A stretch of DNA of 64,000 nucleotides from Streptomyces changanensis (GTDB lineage: Bacteria; Actinomycetota; Actinomycetes; Streptomycetales; Streptomycetaceae), in NCBI RefSeq assembly GCF_024600715.1, contig NZ_CP102332.1, positions 2,046,001 to 2,110,000 on the forward strand. Direction: 5' to 3'. A program made the translations under genes and the position numbers. The notes below the pieces were generated by a model. That model had not been told where the DNA came from. It saw only the letters and a program-made list of their open reading frames with translations, and ran no database searches. Below are positions 51,061-60,400 of the stretch, piece after piece; within the stretch, counting starts at the first letter, position 1; every line of letters starts with the position of its first letter.

Positions 51061-52021
51061 GGTGGCGCAGGCGCCAGCCCGCCCAGGCCGACGCGACCAT
51101 CTCGCGCACGCCGTACCGGGCCGTCCACCCCAGCTCCGCGCGGACCAGGTCGGACGAGGCGACGACGCGGGCGGGGTCGCCCGGCCGGCGGGGGGCGACC
51201 TCCGGGGTGGCCGGCAGTCCGGTCACCTCCCCGATGACGTCGATCATCTCGGTGACCGAGACGCCCTCGCCACGGCCCACGTTGAGGACGAGCGAGGCCC
51301 CCGGGTCGGCGGCGAGCCGCCGCGCGGCGGCGAGGTGGGCGGAGGCGATGTCCTCGATGTGGATGTAGTCGCGCACGCACGTGCCGTCGGGCGTGGCGTA
51401 GTCGTCGCCGAAGACCAGCGGCGCCCGGCCGGCGGTGAGCCGCTCGAAGACCATGGGCACGAGGTTGTGCGCGCCGTCGTCGGCGAGTTCGGGGGCGGCG
51501 GCGCCGGCCACGTTGAAGTAGCGCAGCGCGGCGGTCGCCATGCCGTGGGTCCGGCCGACCGCGCCGACCATCCACTCCCCCGCGAGCTTGGTCTCGCCGT
51601 ACGGGTTGATGGGCCGGCAGGGGGTCTCCTCGGTGACGAGGTCGACGTCGGGCGTCCCGTACACGGCGGCCGACGAGGAGAACAGGAACCTGCCGACGCC
51701 GGCCGCGACGGCGGCGTCGAGCAGGACGCGCAGGCCCTCGACGTTCTGCCGGTAGTAGAAGAGCGGCCGGGCGACGGACTCGGCGACCTGCTTCTTCGCC
51801 GCGACGTGCACGATCCCGGTGACGGCGTGCTCGCGCAGGACCCGGTCGAGGAAGTCCCGGTCGAGGACCGTGCCGGTCTCCAGCGGAACCCCGGCGGGCA
51901 GCCGGTCGGCGCGCCCGGAGCTCAGGTCGTCGACGACGACGACGCCTTCGCCGGCCCCGGCCATCGCCCGCACCACGTGCGAGCCGATGAATCCGGCACC
52001 TCCGGTGATCATCCAGGTCAT
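51053..52021 (-). CDS. galE: UDP-glucose 4-epimerase-like extended SDR
   Basis: A 322-aa extended short-chain dehydrogenase: MTWMITGGAGFIGSHVVRAM (NAD-binding TGGAGFIG), HVAAKKQVAESV, FLFSSSAAVYGTPD, INPYGETKLAGEW (catalytic YxxxK), RYFNVAGAA and VRDYIHIEDIASAHLAA. These are GalE features; the enzyme would interconvert UDP-Glc/UDP-Gal or the GlcNAc/GalNAc forms. Given its operon it may supply a hexose or hexosamine for the wall polymer. ATG at 52021 has AGGAGG 7 nt upstream. An 87-nt gap with a hairpin (52046-52075) separates it from the UDP-sugar dehydrogenase. Confidence 0.85.
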   Translation of the reverse strand: MTWMITGGAGFIGSHVVRAMAGAGEGVVVVDDLSSGRADRLPAGVPLETGTVLDRDFLDRVLREHAVTGIVHVAAKKQVAESVARPLFYYRQNVEGLRVLLDAAVAAGVGRFLFSSSAAVYGTPDVDLVTEETPCRPINPYGETKLAGEWMVGAVGRTHGMATAALRYFNVAGAAAPELADDGAHNLVPMVFERLTAGRAPLVFGDDYATPDGTCVRDYIHIEDIASAHLAAARRLAADPGASLVLNVGRGEGVSVTEMIDVIGEVTGLPATPEVAPRRPGDPARVVASSDLVRAELGWTARYGVREMVASAWAGWRLRHPA

Positions 52022-52045
52022 CGTGGAACCTCCTACGAGAAACGA

Positions 52046-52075
52046 CCCTGCCCCGCCTGGCGGGGCGGGACAGGG
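52046..52075 (-). terminator. Intercistronic hairpin upstream of the GalE-like gene
   Basis: CCCTG (52046-52050) pairs with CAGGG (52071-52075), and the inner CCCCGCC with GGGGCGG, with a small offset. It lies inside the minus-strand operon, so it may reduce downstream expression. Confidence 0.5.
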
Positions 52076-52108
52076 CCTGGCGACCTCGGTCGCCGCGGGA
52101 CCGGGCCG

Positions 52109-53392
52109 TCAGCCGCCGATGACGACGCGGCGGACACCCTCCCAGCGGGCCGGGTCGGTGGTGCGCCGGCCGTCGACCAGGACCTTCACGTCCGGCAGGT
52201 CGGAGGCGGCCAGCTCGCGGTACTCGGCGTGGTCGGCCTGGAGGATCGCCGCGGTGACCTTCTCCCCCTTGTGGGGGGTCAGGCCGTGGGCGGCGAGCTC
52301 CTCGTCCGTGTACATCGGGTCGGAGACGTACGCGACGGCGCCGCGCGCCGTGAGGGCCTCGACGGTCGGGAAGACGCCGGAGAAGGCGGTCTCCTTCACG
52401 CCGCCGCGGTAGGCGGCGCCCAGCACGAGCACGGGGACGTCCTTCAGGTCGCCGTAGGCGGCGGCCAGCAGGTCGACGGCGTACTCCGGCATCGCGGCGT
52501 TCGCCTCGCGGGCGGAGCGGACGACGGTCGCCTCCGGGTCGTTCCACAGGTACATCCGCGGGTAGATCGGGATGCAGTGGCCGCCGACGGCGATGCCGGG
52601 CTGGTGGATGTGGCTGTAGGGCTGGGAGTTGCAGGCCTCGATGACCTTCTTGACGTCGATGTCGTTCTTGTCGGCGAACCGGGCGAACTGGTTCGCCAGG
52701 CCGATGTTGACGTCGCGGTAGGTGGTCTCGGCGAGCTTGGCCAGCTCGGACGCCTCGGCGGTGCCGAGGTCCCACACGCCGTTCGGCTGCGGCAGGTCGG
52801 CGCGCTCGTCGAAGTCGAGGACCTGCTCGTAGAACTCGACGCCGCGGCGGCCGGACGCCTCGTCGATGCCGCCGACGAGCTTGGGGTAGCGGCGCAGGTC
52901 GGCGAAGACGCGGCCGGTGAGGACCCGCTCCGGGGAGAAGACGAGGTGGAAGTCCTCGCCCGCGGTGAGGCCGGAGCCCTCCTCCAGCATCGGCGCCCAG
53001 CGGGTGCGGGTGGTGCCGACCGGCAGGGTCGTCTCGTACGAGACGAGGGTGCCCGGCTTGAGGCCCTTGGCGATGGCCTTGGTGGCGGAGTCCATCCAGC
53101 CGAAGTCGGGGGTGCCCTCGGCGTCCACGAACAGCGGGACGACCACGACGACGGCCTCGGACTGCGCGACCGCGGCGGCGGTGTCGGTGGTGGCGGTGAG
53201 CAGCCCGGCGTCGACGGCCTTCTTCAGCTTGACGTCCAGGTCGTGCTCGCCGGGGAAGGGCTCGGTGCCGGCGTTGACCAGCTCCACGACCTTCTCGTTG
53301 ACGTCGGCGCCGATGACCTTGTGGCCCTTGTCGGCGAACTGCACGGCGAGCGGCAGACCGATCTTGCCGAGCGCGACTACACAGATGTTCAT
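52109..53392 (-). CDS. WbpA-like UDP-N-acetyl-hexosamine 6-dehydrogenase
   Basis: A 427-aa UDP-glucose/GDP-mannose dehydrogenase-family enzyme. The NAD-binding NICVVALGKIGLPLAVQFAD has an AlaLeu-for-Gly variant of the GxGxxG motif. Also seen: ETTLPVGTTRTRWAPMLEE, FSPERVLTGR, AELAKLAETTYRDVNIGL-type helix, and catalytic C273 in GIAVGGHCIPIYPRMYLW. Such enzymes oxidise UDP-GlcNAc or UDP-ManNAc to the uronic acid; the WbpB/E/D/I-like neighbours favour UDP-GlcNAc. The ATG at 53392 overlaps the stop of the preceding glycosyltransferase (ATGA). The C-terminal domain is complete (VLGAAYRGGVKETAFSG). Confidence 0.85.
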   Translation of the reverse strand: MNICVVALGKIGLPLAVQFADKGHKVIGADVNEKVVELVNAGTEPFPGEHDLDVKLKKAVDAGLLTATTDTAAAVAQSEAVVVVVPLFVDAEGTPDFGWMDSATKAIAKGLKPGTLVSYETTLPVGTTRTRWAPMLEEGSGLTAGEDFHLVFSPERVLTGRVFADLRRYPKLVGGIDEASGRRGVEFYEQVLDFDERADLPQPNGVWDLGTAEASELAKLAETTYRDVNIGLANQFARFADKNDIDVKKVIEACNSQPYSHIHQPGIAVGGHCIPIYPRMYLWNDPEATVVRSAREANAAMPEYAVDLLAAAYGDLKDVPVLVLGAAYRGGVKETAFSGVFPTVEALTARGAVAYVSDPMYTDEELAAHGLTPHKGEKVTAAILQADHAEYRELAASDLPDVKVLVDGRRTTDPARWEGVRRVVIGG

Positions 53393-55017
53393 CGGGTCAG
53401 TTTCCTCTTCACACGGGACAGGACGCGGCGCAGTCGCAGGCCGGCGCCGGGCGAGGGCTCCCAGAGCGGAGCCGTGGTGATGACCAGCCGCCCCTTGGCG
53501 TTGGCGGTGGCGGAGACGCGGTACGGGACCTTCTCGCGCCAGCGCCGGGCCAGGGGCAGCGGCACCCCCTGGGTCTTCACGGGGATCTCGTACGTCGAGC
53601 CTGCCACATCCAGGTAGGCGCGGACGCCGAGCTTGGCGCGGGCCGGCTGGAGGGGGATGCGGGCGAGCAGGTGGGTGCCGGTGCCGTCGGGGGCCGGCTC
53701 CTGGCTCGACTCGCCCTTGCGGGCGGGGAGTTCGACGCCGACGGGGACGCGCCGACCGCCGGGCTTGTCGGTGCTCTTCGGCAGGGCCTTGGCGGCCAGG
53801 CGGACGGAGGCGGTGTCGGTCTCGCCGGTGACGGGCACCCGGACGGCGAGGGAGACGGCGAGGTCGTCGCCGCTCTGCTCCCAGGCGGCGGAGACCAGGC
53901 GGGTGCCGTCGGCGAGCTGCCGGGGCACCGCCTCACCGATCACCTCGAAGAGCCGGTCGGGCAGCCCGAGGGCCGGGTCGCGGAAGCCGGGGTAGCGGAC
54001 GTAGGCGCGGCCGTCCTCCAGCAGGAGCGGCGGGGCGCCGTGCGCCGCCTCGTCCTCGATGGCGCGGACGAGGTGGTCGAGGGCGCCGCGCTGGGCGAGG
54101 GCGATCCGCACCCGCCGCTTGACGTCCATGGAGTCGCGGAGCGCCTCCGTGAAGTACGCGTCGGCCAGTTCGGCGATGCCGGCGCACACCTCGGTGCGCG
54201 TGGCCGCGTCGAGGGACGGGAAGTCGTCCTGGATCAGCTTGGCGAGCTCCCAGGTGAAGTGGCGCACGAAGACCGCGTCCCGCTGCGGCCCGGCCTCGAT
54301 CAGCCCGGCCGCGTGCTCCATGATCCGTGCGGTGCAGCGCAGCCGCGACAGGTGGTCGGCGCGGTAGGTGATGTTGGACGAGTCGCCGCGCTTCACCGCG
54401 TAGTAGCAGGTGTAGTCGGCGAGGACGGACACCTTCCGGGCGCGGACGCACGCCTCTATGGTGAACGGCTGGTCGGAGCCGACCGGCAGGTCCTCGGGGA
54501 AGCGCAGCTTGTGCTGCTCGACGAGGTCGCGCCGGAACAGCTTGGTATTGGCCAGCGTGAACGGCAGCGCCGAGTCGTACAGGCTGACGTCGGGGTCGTT
54601 GCGCTGGAAGAGCGCCTGGTGGACGTAGCGGCCGTTGGTGCCGACCATCTTGCCGACGACGACGTCGGAGTCGTGCCGGTCGGCGTAGTCGACCATGCGT
54701 TCCAGGGCCTCGCGGCCGAGGTGGTCGTCGGAACCGATGAAGTAGACGTACCGGCCGGTGGCCACCTCCAGGGCCCGGTTGCTGGGAGCGGCCGGGCCAC
54801 CGGAGTTGGCCTGGTGGATGACCTTCACGACGCCGGGGTACCGCTCCGCGAAGCGGTCGAGTTCCCGGCCGCTGTCGTCGGTCGAGCCGTCGTCGACGGC
54901 CACGACCTCCAGGCGGTCCCTGCCGATGCTCTGCTTGACGAGCGAGTTCAGGCACTCCGTCAGGTAGGGCATGGTGTTGTAGACCGCCACGACGACGGTG
55001 ACATCAGGTCTGGTCAA
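53389..55017 (-). CDS. TarS-like GT2 glycosyltransferase (teichoic-acid type)
   Basis: A 542-aa protein. Residues 1-330 are a GT-A/GT2 domain: VTVVVAVYNTMPYLTECLNS, VVAVDDGSTDDSG, ANSGGPAAPSNRALEVATGR, YFIGSDDHLGREALER and EDLPVGSDQPFTIEACVRAR. The last places an Asp at 182, equivalent to the catalytic base region (AEDQ) I remember from S. aureus TarS, and NSGGP, KMVGTNGR and YYAVKR also match TarS. Residues about 330-542 form beta-rich C-terminal domains like the TarS trimerisation region. TarS adds GlcNAc to poly(ribitol-phosphate). The start is TTG at 55017, 13 nt after the preceding stop; GGGG lies upstream. It sits inside the amino-uronate operon. Confidence 0.8.
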   Translation of the reverse strand: MTRPDVTVVVAVYNTMPYLTECLNSLVKQSIGRDRLEVVAVDDGSTDDSGRELDRFAERYPGVVKVIHQANSGGPAAPSNRALEVATGRYVYFIGSDDHLGREALERMVDYADRHDSDVVVGKMVGTNGRYVHQALFQRNDPDVSLYDSALPFTLANTKLFRRDLVEQHKLRFPEDLPVGSDQPFTIEACVRARKVSVLADYTCYYAVKRGDSSNITYRADHLSRLRCTARIMEHAAGLIEAGPQRDAVFVRHFTWELAKLIQDDFPSLDAATRTEVCAGIAELADAYFTEALRDSMDVKRRVRIALAQRGALDHLVRAIEDEAAHGAPPLLLEDGRAYVRYPGFRDPALGLPDRLFEVIGEAVPRQLADGTRLVSAAWEQSGDDLAVSLAVRVPVTGETDTASVRLAAKALPKSTDKPGGRRVPVGVELPARKGESSQEPAPDGTGTHLLARIPLQPARAKLGVRAYLDVAGSTYEIPVKTQGVPLPLARRWREKVPYRVSATANAKGRLVITTAPLWEPSPGAGLRLRRVLSRVKRKLTR

Positions 55018-55029
55018 GGGAGACTACCC

Positions 55030-56043
55030 CTACCCCTTTGCGGAGCCGTTGAGACGGACGGTGTCGCCGGTGGCGGCCGACTCCAGGACGGCCGCGGCGA
55101 CCTCCACGGTACGCAGGCCCTGGCGGAGCGTGCAGATGTCGTCGGACTTGCCGAGGACGGCGTCGCGGAACAGCTCGTGCTCGACGAGGAGCGGCTCGCG
55201 CTTCGGGATGGCGTACCGGACCATGTCGCCCTCGGCGACGCCGCGGAAGGCGCGCAGGGCCTCCCACTCGGTGGCGACGGCGGCGTTGGAGTAGAAGGTC
55301 AGGTCGGCGGTGAGGGTGTCGGCGATGAAGCAGCCGCGCTCGCCGGTGACCGAGGTGAAGCGCTCCTTGAGCGGGCTCAGCCAGTTGACGAGGTGGTTGA
55401 CCATCGTGCCGTCGGAGAGCTGGCCGACGGCGGAGACCATGTCCTCGTGCGGGCGGCCCGACTTGGAGACGGTGCGCGCGGCGATCGACGTGTACGTCTG
55501 GCCGGTGACCCAGCCGGTGAGGTCGATGTCGTGCGTCGCGAGGTCCTTGACGACGCCGACGTCCGCGATGCGGTGCGGGAAGGGGCCCTGGCGGCGGGTG
55601 ACGACCTGGAAGACGTCGCCCAGCTCGCCGGCCTCCAGGCGGGCGCGCAGGGAGCGCAGGGCGGGGTTGCACCGCTCGATGTGGCCGACGCCGGCCACCA
55701 GGTCGCGCGACTCGAACGCCTCGACGAGGCGGCGGGCGCCGTCGACGGTGTCCGCGACGGGCTTCTCGACGAGCGCGCACACGCCGGCCTCGGCCAGCTT
55801 CAGCCCGACCTCCTCGTGGAGGGCGGTCGGGCAGGCGACGACGGCGTAGTCGACGCCGAGCGCGAGCAGTTCCTCGACGGTGGCGAGGACGGGGGCGCCC
55901 TGCGCCCAGCCGTTCCTGTCGCCCATCGGGTCGACGACGCCGACGAGCTCCACGCCCTCCAGGCCGGCGAGCACGCGGGCGTGGTGGCGGCCCATGGAGC
56001 CGAGGCCGACGAGGCCGGCCCGGAGCGTTCCGGTGGCGGTCAC
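55030..56043 (-). CDS. WbpB-like Gfo/Idh/MocA oxidoreductase
   Basis: A 337-aa NAD-dependent oxidoreductase: AGLVGLGSMGRHHARVLAG (Rossmann motif at residues 9-27), AVVACPTALHEEVGLKLAEA, CALVEKPVADTVDGARRLVE (the EKP catalytic motif), VGHIERCNPALRSLRAR and KDLATHDIDLTGWVTGQ. The GHIERCNPA and THDID segments are those of WbpB/WlbA-type enzymes, which oxidise C3 of UDP-GlcNAcA before transamination. GTG at 56043 overlaps the stop of the aminotransferase gene (GTGA), so the pair is translationally coupled, as wbpB and wbpE act in one coupled reaction cycle. Confidence 0.85.
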   Translation of the reverse strand: MTATGTLRAGLVGLGSMGRHHARVLAGLEGVELVGVVDPMGDRNGWAQGAPVLATVEELLALGVDYAVVACPTALHEEVGLKLAEAGVCALVEKPVADTVDGARRLVEAFESRDLVAGVGHIERCNPALRSLRARLEAGELGDVFQVVTRRQGPFPHRIADVGVVKDLATHDIDLTGWVTGQTYTSIAARTVSKSGRPHEDMVSAVGQLSDGTMVNHLVNWLSPLKERFTSVTGERGCFIADTLTADLTFYSNAAVATEWEALRAFRGVAEGDMVRYAIPKREPLLVEHELFRDAVLGKSDDICTLRQGLRTVEVAAAVLESAATGDTVRLNGSAKG

Positions 56044-57158
56044 AGCTCCTCCCCCAGGGCGTTGACGGCGGTGACGATCCGCTCGAGGTCGTCCTGGGTG
56101 AGGGACGGGTGGACGGGGAGGGAGACGACCTCGGCCGCCGCCTTCTCCGTCTCCGGCAGGTCCCAGTCGCGGCCGGCCTTCTGGTCCGGCTCCCAGTACG
56201 GCTTGAGGCGGTGGATCGGCGTCGGGTAGTACACGGCGTTGCCGATGCCCGCCTCGGTCAGCTTCGCCATGGCGGCGTCGCGGTCTCCGCGGACGCGGAT
56301 CGTGTACTGGTGGAAGATGTGGCGCGCGCCCTCGGCGACCACGGGGGTCACCACGCCGGGCGCGGTGATGTGCTCGGTGAGGTACGCGGCGTTGGCGATG
56401 CGCTGCTCGGTCCAGCCGTGCAGCTTGGCCAGCTGGACACGGCCGACCGCGGCGGCGACGTCGGTCATGCGCATGTTGGCGCCGACGATCTCGTTGGCGT
56501 ACCGCTGCTCCATGCCCTGGTTGCGCAGGAGGCGCAGGGTGCGGGCGACCTCGGCGTCGCCGACCGAGACCATGCCGCCCTCCAGGGAGTGCATGTTCTT
56601 GGTCGGGTAGAAGCTGAAGGTGCCACCGGCGCCGAAGGCGCCCACGGGGGTGCCGTGGAGGGCCGCGGCGTGGGCCTGGCAGGCGTCCTCGACGACGGCC
56701 AGCTTGTGCTTGTCGGCGACGGCCATGATCTTGTCCATCGCGGCCGGGTGGCCGTACAGGTGCACCGGCATGATCGCGACCGTGCGCGGGGTGATGGCGG
56801 CCTCGACGGCGGCCGGGTCGAGGCAGAACGAGTCCGGCTCGATGTCGGCGAAGACGGCGTCGGCCCCGACGAGGCGGACCGCGTTCGCGGACGCGGCGAA
56901 GGAGAACGACGGCACGATGACCTCGTCACCCGGGCCGATGTTCAGGGCCATCAGAAGGAGGTGCAGCGCCGAGGTGCCCGAGTTGACGGCGACGCAGTGG
57001 CGGCCGTCGACCAGCTCCGCGAAGCTCTCCTCGAAGGCGGCCACCTCTGGGCCCTGCACGACGCGGCCGCTGCGCAGTACGCGTACGGCTGCCTCGATCT
57101 CCTCTTCACCGATGACCGGGCGGGCAGCGGGGATGGGCTGCTCGTTGACGCTCGGCAT
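56040..57158 (-). CDS. WbpE-like DegT/DnrJ/EryC1 aminotransferase
   Basis: A 372-aa PLP-dependent sugar aminotransferase: IPAARPVIGEEEIEAAVRVL, SGRVVQGPEVAAFEESFAEL, VNSGTSALHLLLMALNIGPG, VVEDACQAHAAALHGT (PLP-contacting D158/Q161) and SFYPTKNMHSLEGGMV with the PLP lysine at 187, ending in VYYPTPIHRLKPY. It fits the WbpE/WlbC group that places an amino group on C3 of a UDP-3-keto-uronate, with glutamate as donor. ATG at 57158 has AAGGAGG 7 nt upstream. It is the first gene of the operon 56040-55030-53389-52109-51053, transcribed away from an AT-richer 5' region at 57355-57430. Confidence 0.87.
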   Translation of the reverse strand: MPSVNEQPIPAARPVIGEEEIEAAVRVLRSGRVVQGPEVAAFEESFAELVDGRHCVAVNSGTSALHLLLMALNIGPGDEVIVPSFSFAASANAVRLVGADAVFADIEPDSFCLDPAAVEAAITPRTVAIMPVHLYGHPAAMDKIMAVADKHKLAVVEDACQAHAAALHGTPVGAFGAGGTFSFYPTKNMHSLEGGMVSVGDAEVARTLRLLRNQGMEQRYANEIVGANMRMTDVAAAVGRVQLAKLHGWTEQRIANAAYLTEHITAPGVVTPVVAEGARHIFHQYTIRVRGDRDAAMAKLTEAGIGNAVYYPTPIHRLKPYWEPDQKAGRDWDLPETEKAAAEVVSLPVHPSLTQDDLERIVTAVNALGEEL

Positions 57159-57354
57159 GGACGTCCTCCTTGAACACCGCAAGAGCTCTTCGTGGCAGAG
57201 GTCCGGGGTGTGCGTACGTCTCGTCGAGAGCGCGCGCTAGCCCCTCCGGCGCGATGCCGACGCCCTACCGATGACGGCCGGGACGGGTCCGGCCCGGAAC
57301 CGAGTCCACACCTCCCGCGCGCTCCGGTGGGGACCGGCGGACGGCGTCGACCGG

Positions 57355-57430
57355 CGTCACATTATCAGGAATGACTCTGCCAATTTCCGGGCGCTTAACG
57401 GCCTGAAGCATCGATTCCGAAACGAAAGCG
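57355..57430 (-). promoter_or_regulatory. AT-richer region, probable promoter of the amino-uronate operon
   Basis: In an otherwise very GC-rich 336-nt gap this stretch is clearly richer in A and T. On the minus strand it reads CTTTCGTTTC...GGAAATTGGCAGAG... CCTGATAATGTGACG, with an extended -10-like TGATAATGT near 57370-57360. The -35 is not clear. No gene was found in 57159-57494. Confidence 0.45.
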
Positions 57431-57464
57431 GTGCCCCGCCCCGCACGAATGCGGGGCGGGGCAC
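57431..57464 (-). terminator. Terminator of rne
   Basis: Perfect 15-bp stem GTGCCCCGCCCCGCA/TGCGGGGCGGGGCAC with a CGAA loop, about 30 nt after the rne stop. On the minus strand it is followed by CGCTTTCGTTTC. Confidence 0.85.
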
Positions 57465-57494
57465 TGATCATTTCAGCCGGTCTTCACCGGGTGT

Positions 57495-60400
57495 TCAGTC
57501 CTCCGTGACCGCCGTCACGGTGGCCGGGGCCGTCTTCTCGGCGGCCACGGTCTTCTTGGCCGTCTTGGCCGTCTTGGCGGTCTTGGCGGTCTTCGACGCC
57601 GACTTGGTGGCCGTGGCCTTCTTGGCGGTCGTCTTCTTGGCGGTCGTCTTCTTCGCCGCCGTCTTCTTGGCGGCGGTCTTCTTCGCCGTCGCCTTCTTGG
57701 CGGTCTTCCGCGCCGGGGCCGCGTCGTCCGCTGCCTCGTCCCCACTGCCCTCGGGGGCCTCGGGGGCCTCGGGGGCCTCGGCGGGCGCCTGGGCGGCGGT
57801 GGCCGGGGCGGCCACGACGACGATCGCGGCCTCCTGCGCCCCTGCCGGGGAGCCGGCGGGGGACGTCACCTTACGGACCACCCGGCGGCGCGGGCGGGGC
57901 GGCGCGGCCTCGGTGGCCGGCTCGCCCGGCGCCGGGGGCTCCTCCGCGGCGGCCGGCGCGGCCGGCGCCTCGGGAGCGGCGGGCTCGGCCGCCACGACCA
58001 CGGAGACGGCCTCGGCGGCCTTGGGCGCACCGGCCGGAGCCGACGCCCGACGGGTCGCCCGGCGACGGGTACGGCCCTGCGGCGCGGCCTCCTCGACCGG
58101 CTCCGCGGCGACCGGCGCCTCGACGGTCTCGACCTGCGGCTCCTCGACCCGCGCGGGCTCGGCCTGCGGCTCCTCGGCCACCGGCTCCGGCACCACGACC
58201 GGGTCGGCCACCGGCACCACCGGCGTCTCCACGACGGCCTCGGCCTCGGGGGCCTTCGGCGCACCGGCCGGAGCCGACGCCCGGCGCGAGGCCCGGCGGC
58301 GCGAACGGCCACGGGTCGCGGCGGCCTCGGCCTCGGCGGCGCTGGAGTACAGCTCCTCGTCCGGGGCGAAGGCCGGCTCGGGCTCGGCGACCGGGGCGGG
58401 CGCGGAGTCCGGGACCTCGTCGACGGTCGTCTCGTCGTAGTCGACCGCCTCGACGTGCTCGTGCGGCTGCTCGGCACCGCCGCGACCGCGCTTGCGGGCG
58501 CGCTTGCCGCCGCCACCGCCCCCGCCGCCCGTGCCGGTCGGCTGCTCCATGTGGACGATGACGCCGCGGCCGTTGCAGTGGACGCACGTCTCGGAGAACG
58601 ACTCCAGCAGGCCCTGACCGACCCGCTTGCGGGTCATCTGGACCAGGCCCAGCGACGTGACCTCGGCCACCTGGTGCTTGGTGCGGTCGCGGCCCAGGCA
58701 CTCCAGCAGCCGCCGCAGCACGAGGTCGCGGTTGGACTCCAGCACCATGTCGATGAAGTCGATGACGACGATGCCGCCCAGGTCGCGCAGGCGCAGCTGG
58801 CGGACGATCTCCTCGGCCGCCTCCAGGTTGTTCCTGGTGACGGTCTCCTCGAGGTTGCCGCCCTGGCCGGTGAACTTCCCGGTGTTGACGTCGACCACGA
58901 TCATGGCCTCGGTCTTGTCGATCACCAGCGAACCGCCGGACGGCAGCCAGACCTTGCGGTCCAGCGCCTTCATGAGCTGCTCGTCGATCCGGTACGACGC
59001 GAAGACGTCGACCTCGGAGGTCCAGCGCTGGAGCCGGTCGGCGAGGTCGGGGGCGACGTGCGAGACGTACCCGTGGATGGTCTCCCACGCGTCGTCGCCG
59101 CTGACGATGACCTTCGAGAAGTCCTCGTTGAAGATGTCGCGGACGACCCGGACGGTCATGTCCGGCTCACCGTAGAGGAGGGTCGGGGCGTTGCCGCTCT
59201 TCGCCTTCTCCTGGATCTCCTCCCACTGCGCCTGGAGCCGCTCGACGTCGCGGCGCAGCTCGTCCTCGCTGGCGCCCTCGGCCGCGGTGCGGACGATGAC
59301 GCCGGCGTCCTCGGGGACGATCTTCTTGAGGATGGTCTTCAGCCGGGCGCGCTCGGTGTCGGGCAGCTTGCGGCTGATGCCGGTCATCGAGCCCTCGGGC
59401 ACGTAGACCAGGTAGCGGCCGGGCAGGGAGACCTGGCTGGTGAGGCGGGCGCCCTTGTGGCCGATGGGGTCCTTCGTCACCTGGACGAGGACGGGCTGGC
59501 CGGACTTGAGGGCGGCCTCGATGCGGCGCGGCCCGTTGGCCATGCCGAGCGCCTCGAAGTTGACCTCGCCGGCGTACAGGACGGCGTTGCGGCCCTTGCC
59601 GATGTCGACGAACGCGGCCTCCATGGACGGCAGGACGTTCTGGACCTTGCCCAGGTAGACGTTGCCGACGTACGAGGTGGCCTGCTCCTTGTTGACGTAG
59701 TGCTCGACGAGCACGTTGTCCTCGAGGACGCCGATCTGCGTGCGGTCGCCGTTCTGGCGGACGACCATGACGCGCTCGACGGCCTCGCGGCGGGCGAGGA
59801 ACTCGGCCTCCGTGATGATCGGCACGCGGCGGCGGCCCTGCTCGCGGCCCTCGCGGCGGCGCTGCTTCTTCGCCTCCAGGCGCGTGGAGCCCTTGATGGA
59901 CTGCACCTCGTCCGCGCCCGTGCCGGGCTCGGCCTTCTCGCGGGCGGGGCGCGGCTCGCGGACCTTGACGACCGTGCGGACGCCGTCGTCCTCGGCGGCC
60001 GGCTCGGCGTCGCCGGACGGCTCACCGCTGCGGCGGCGCCGGCGGCGCCGGCGGCGCGAGCTGCTGGTGCCGGCGGCGGACGGGGTGGCGTCGCCGGCCT
60101 CGTCCTCGTCGTCCTCGGGCTCGTCGTCGGTGTCCGCGTCGTGCTCCGCGTCGGCGGTGCCGCCGTGCGGGGCGTCCGTGTCGTGCTCGTCGGTGTCGTG
60201 CTCGTCGGCGTCGGCCGACTCGCCGCGGCGGCGACGGCGGCCACCGCGCCGGCGGCGGCGCGAGGGGCGCTCGTCGAACTCGTCGTGCTCGTCGTGCTCG
60301 TCGGCGTCGGCCGGCTCGGCCTCCTCCTCGGCGACGGCCTCGGCGGGCGCGGCGGGCTCCGCGGCGGGGGCCGCGGGCTCGGCCGGGGCGGCCTCAGCCG

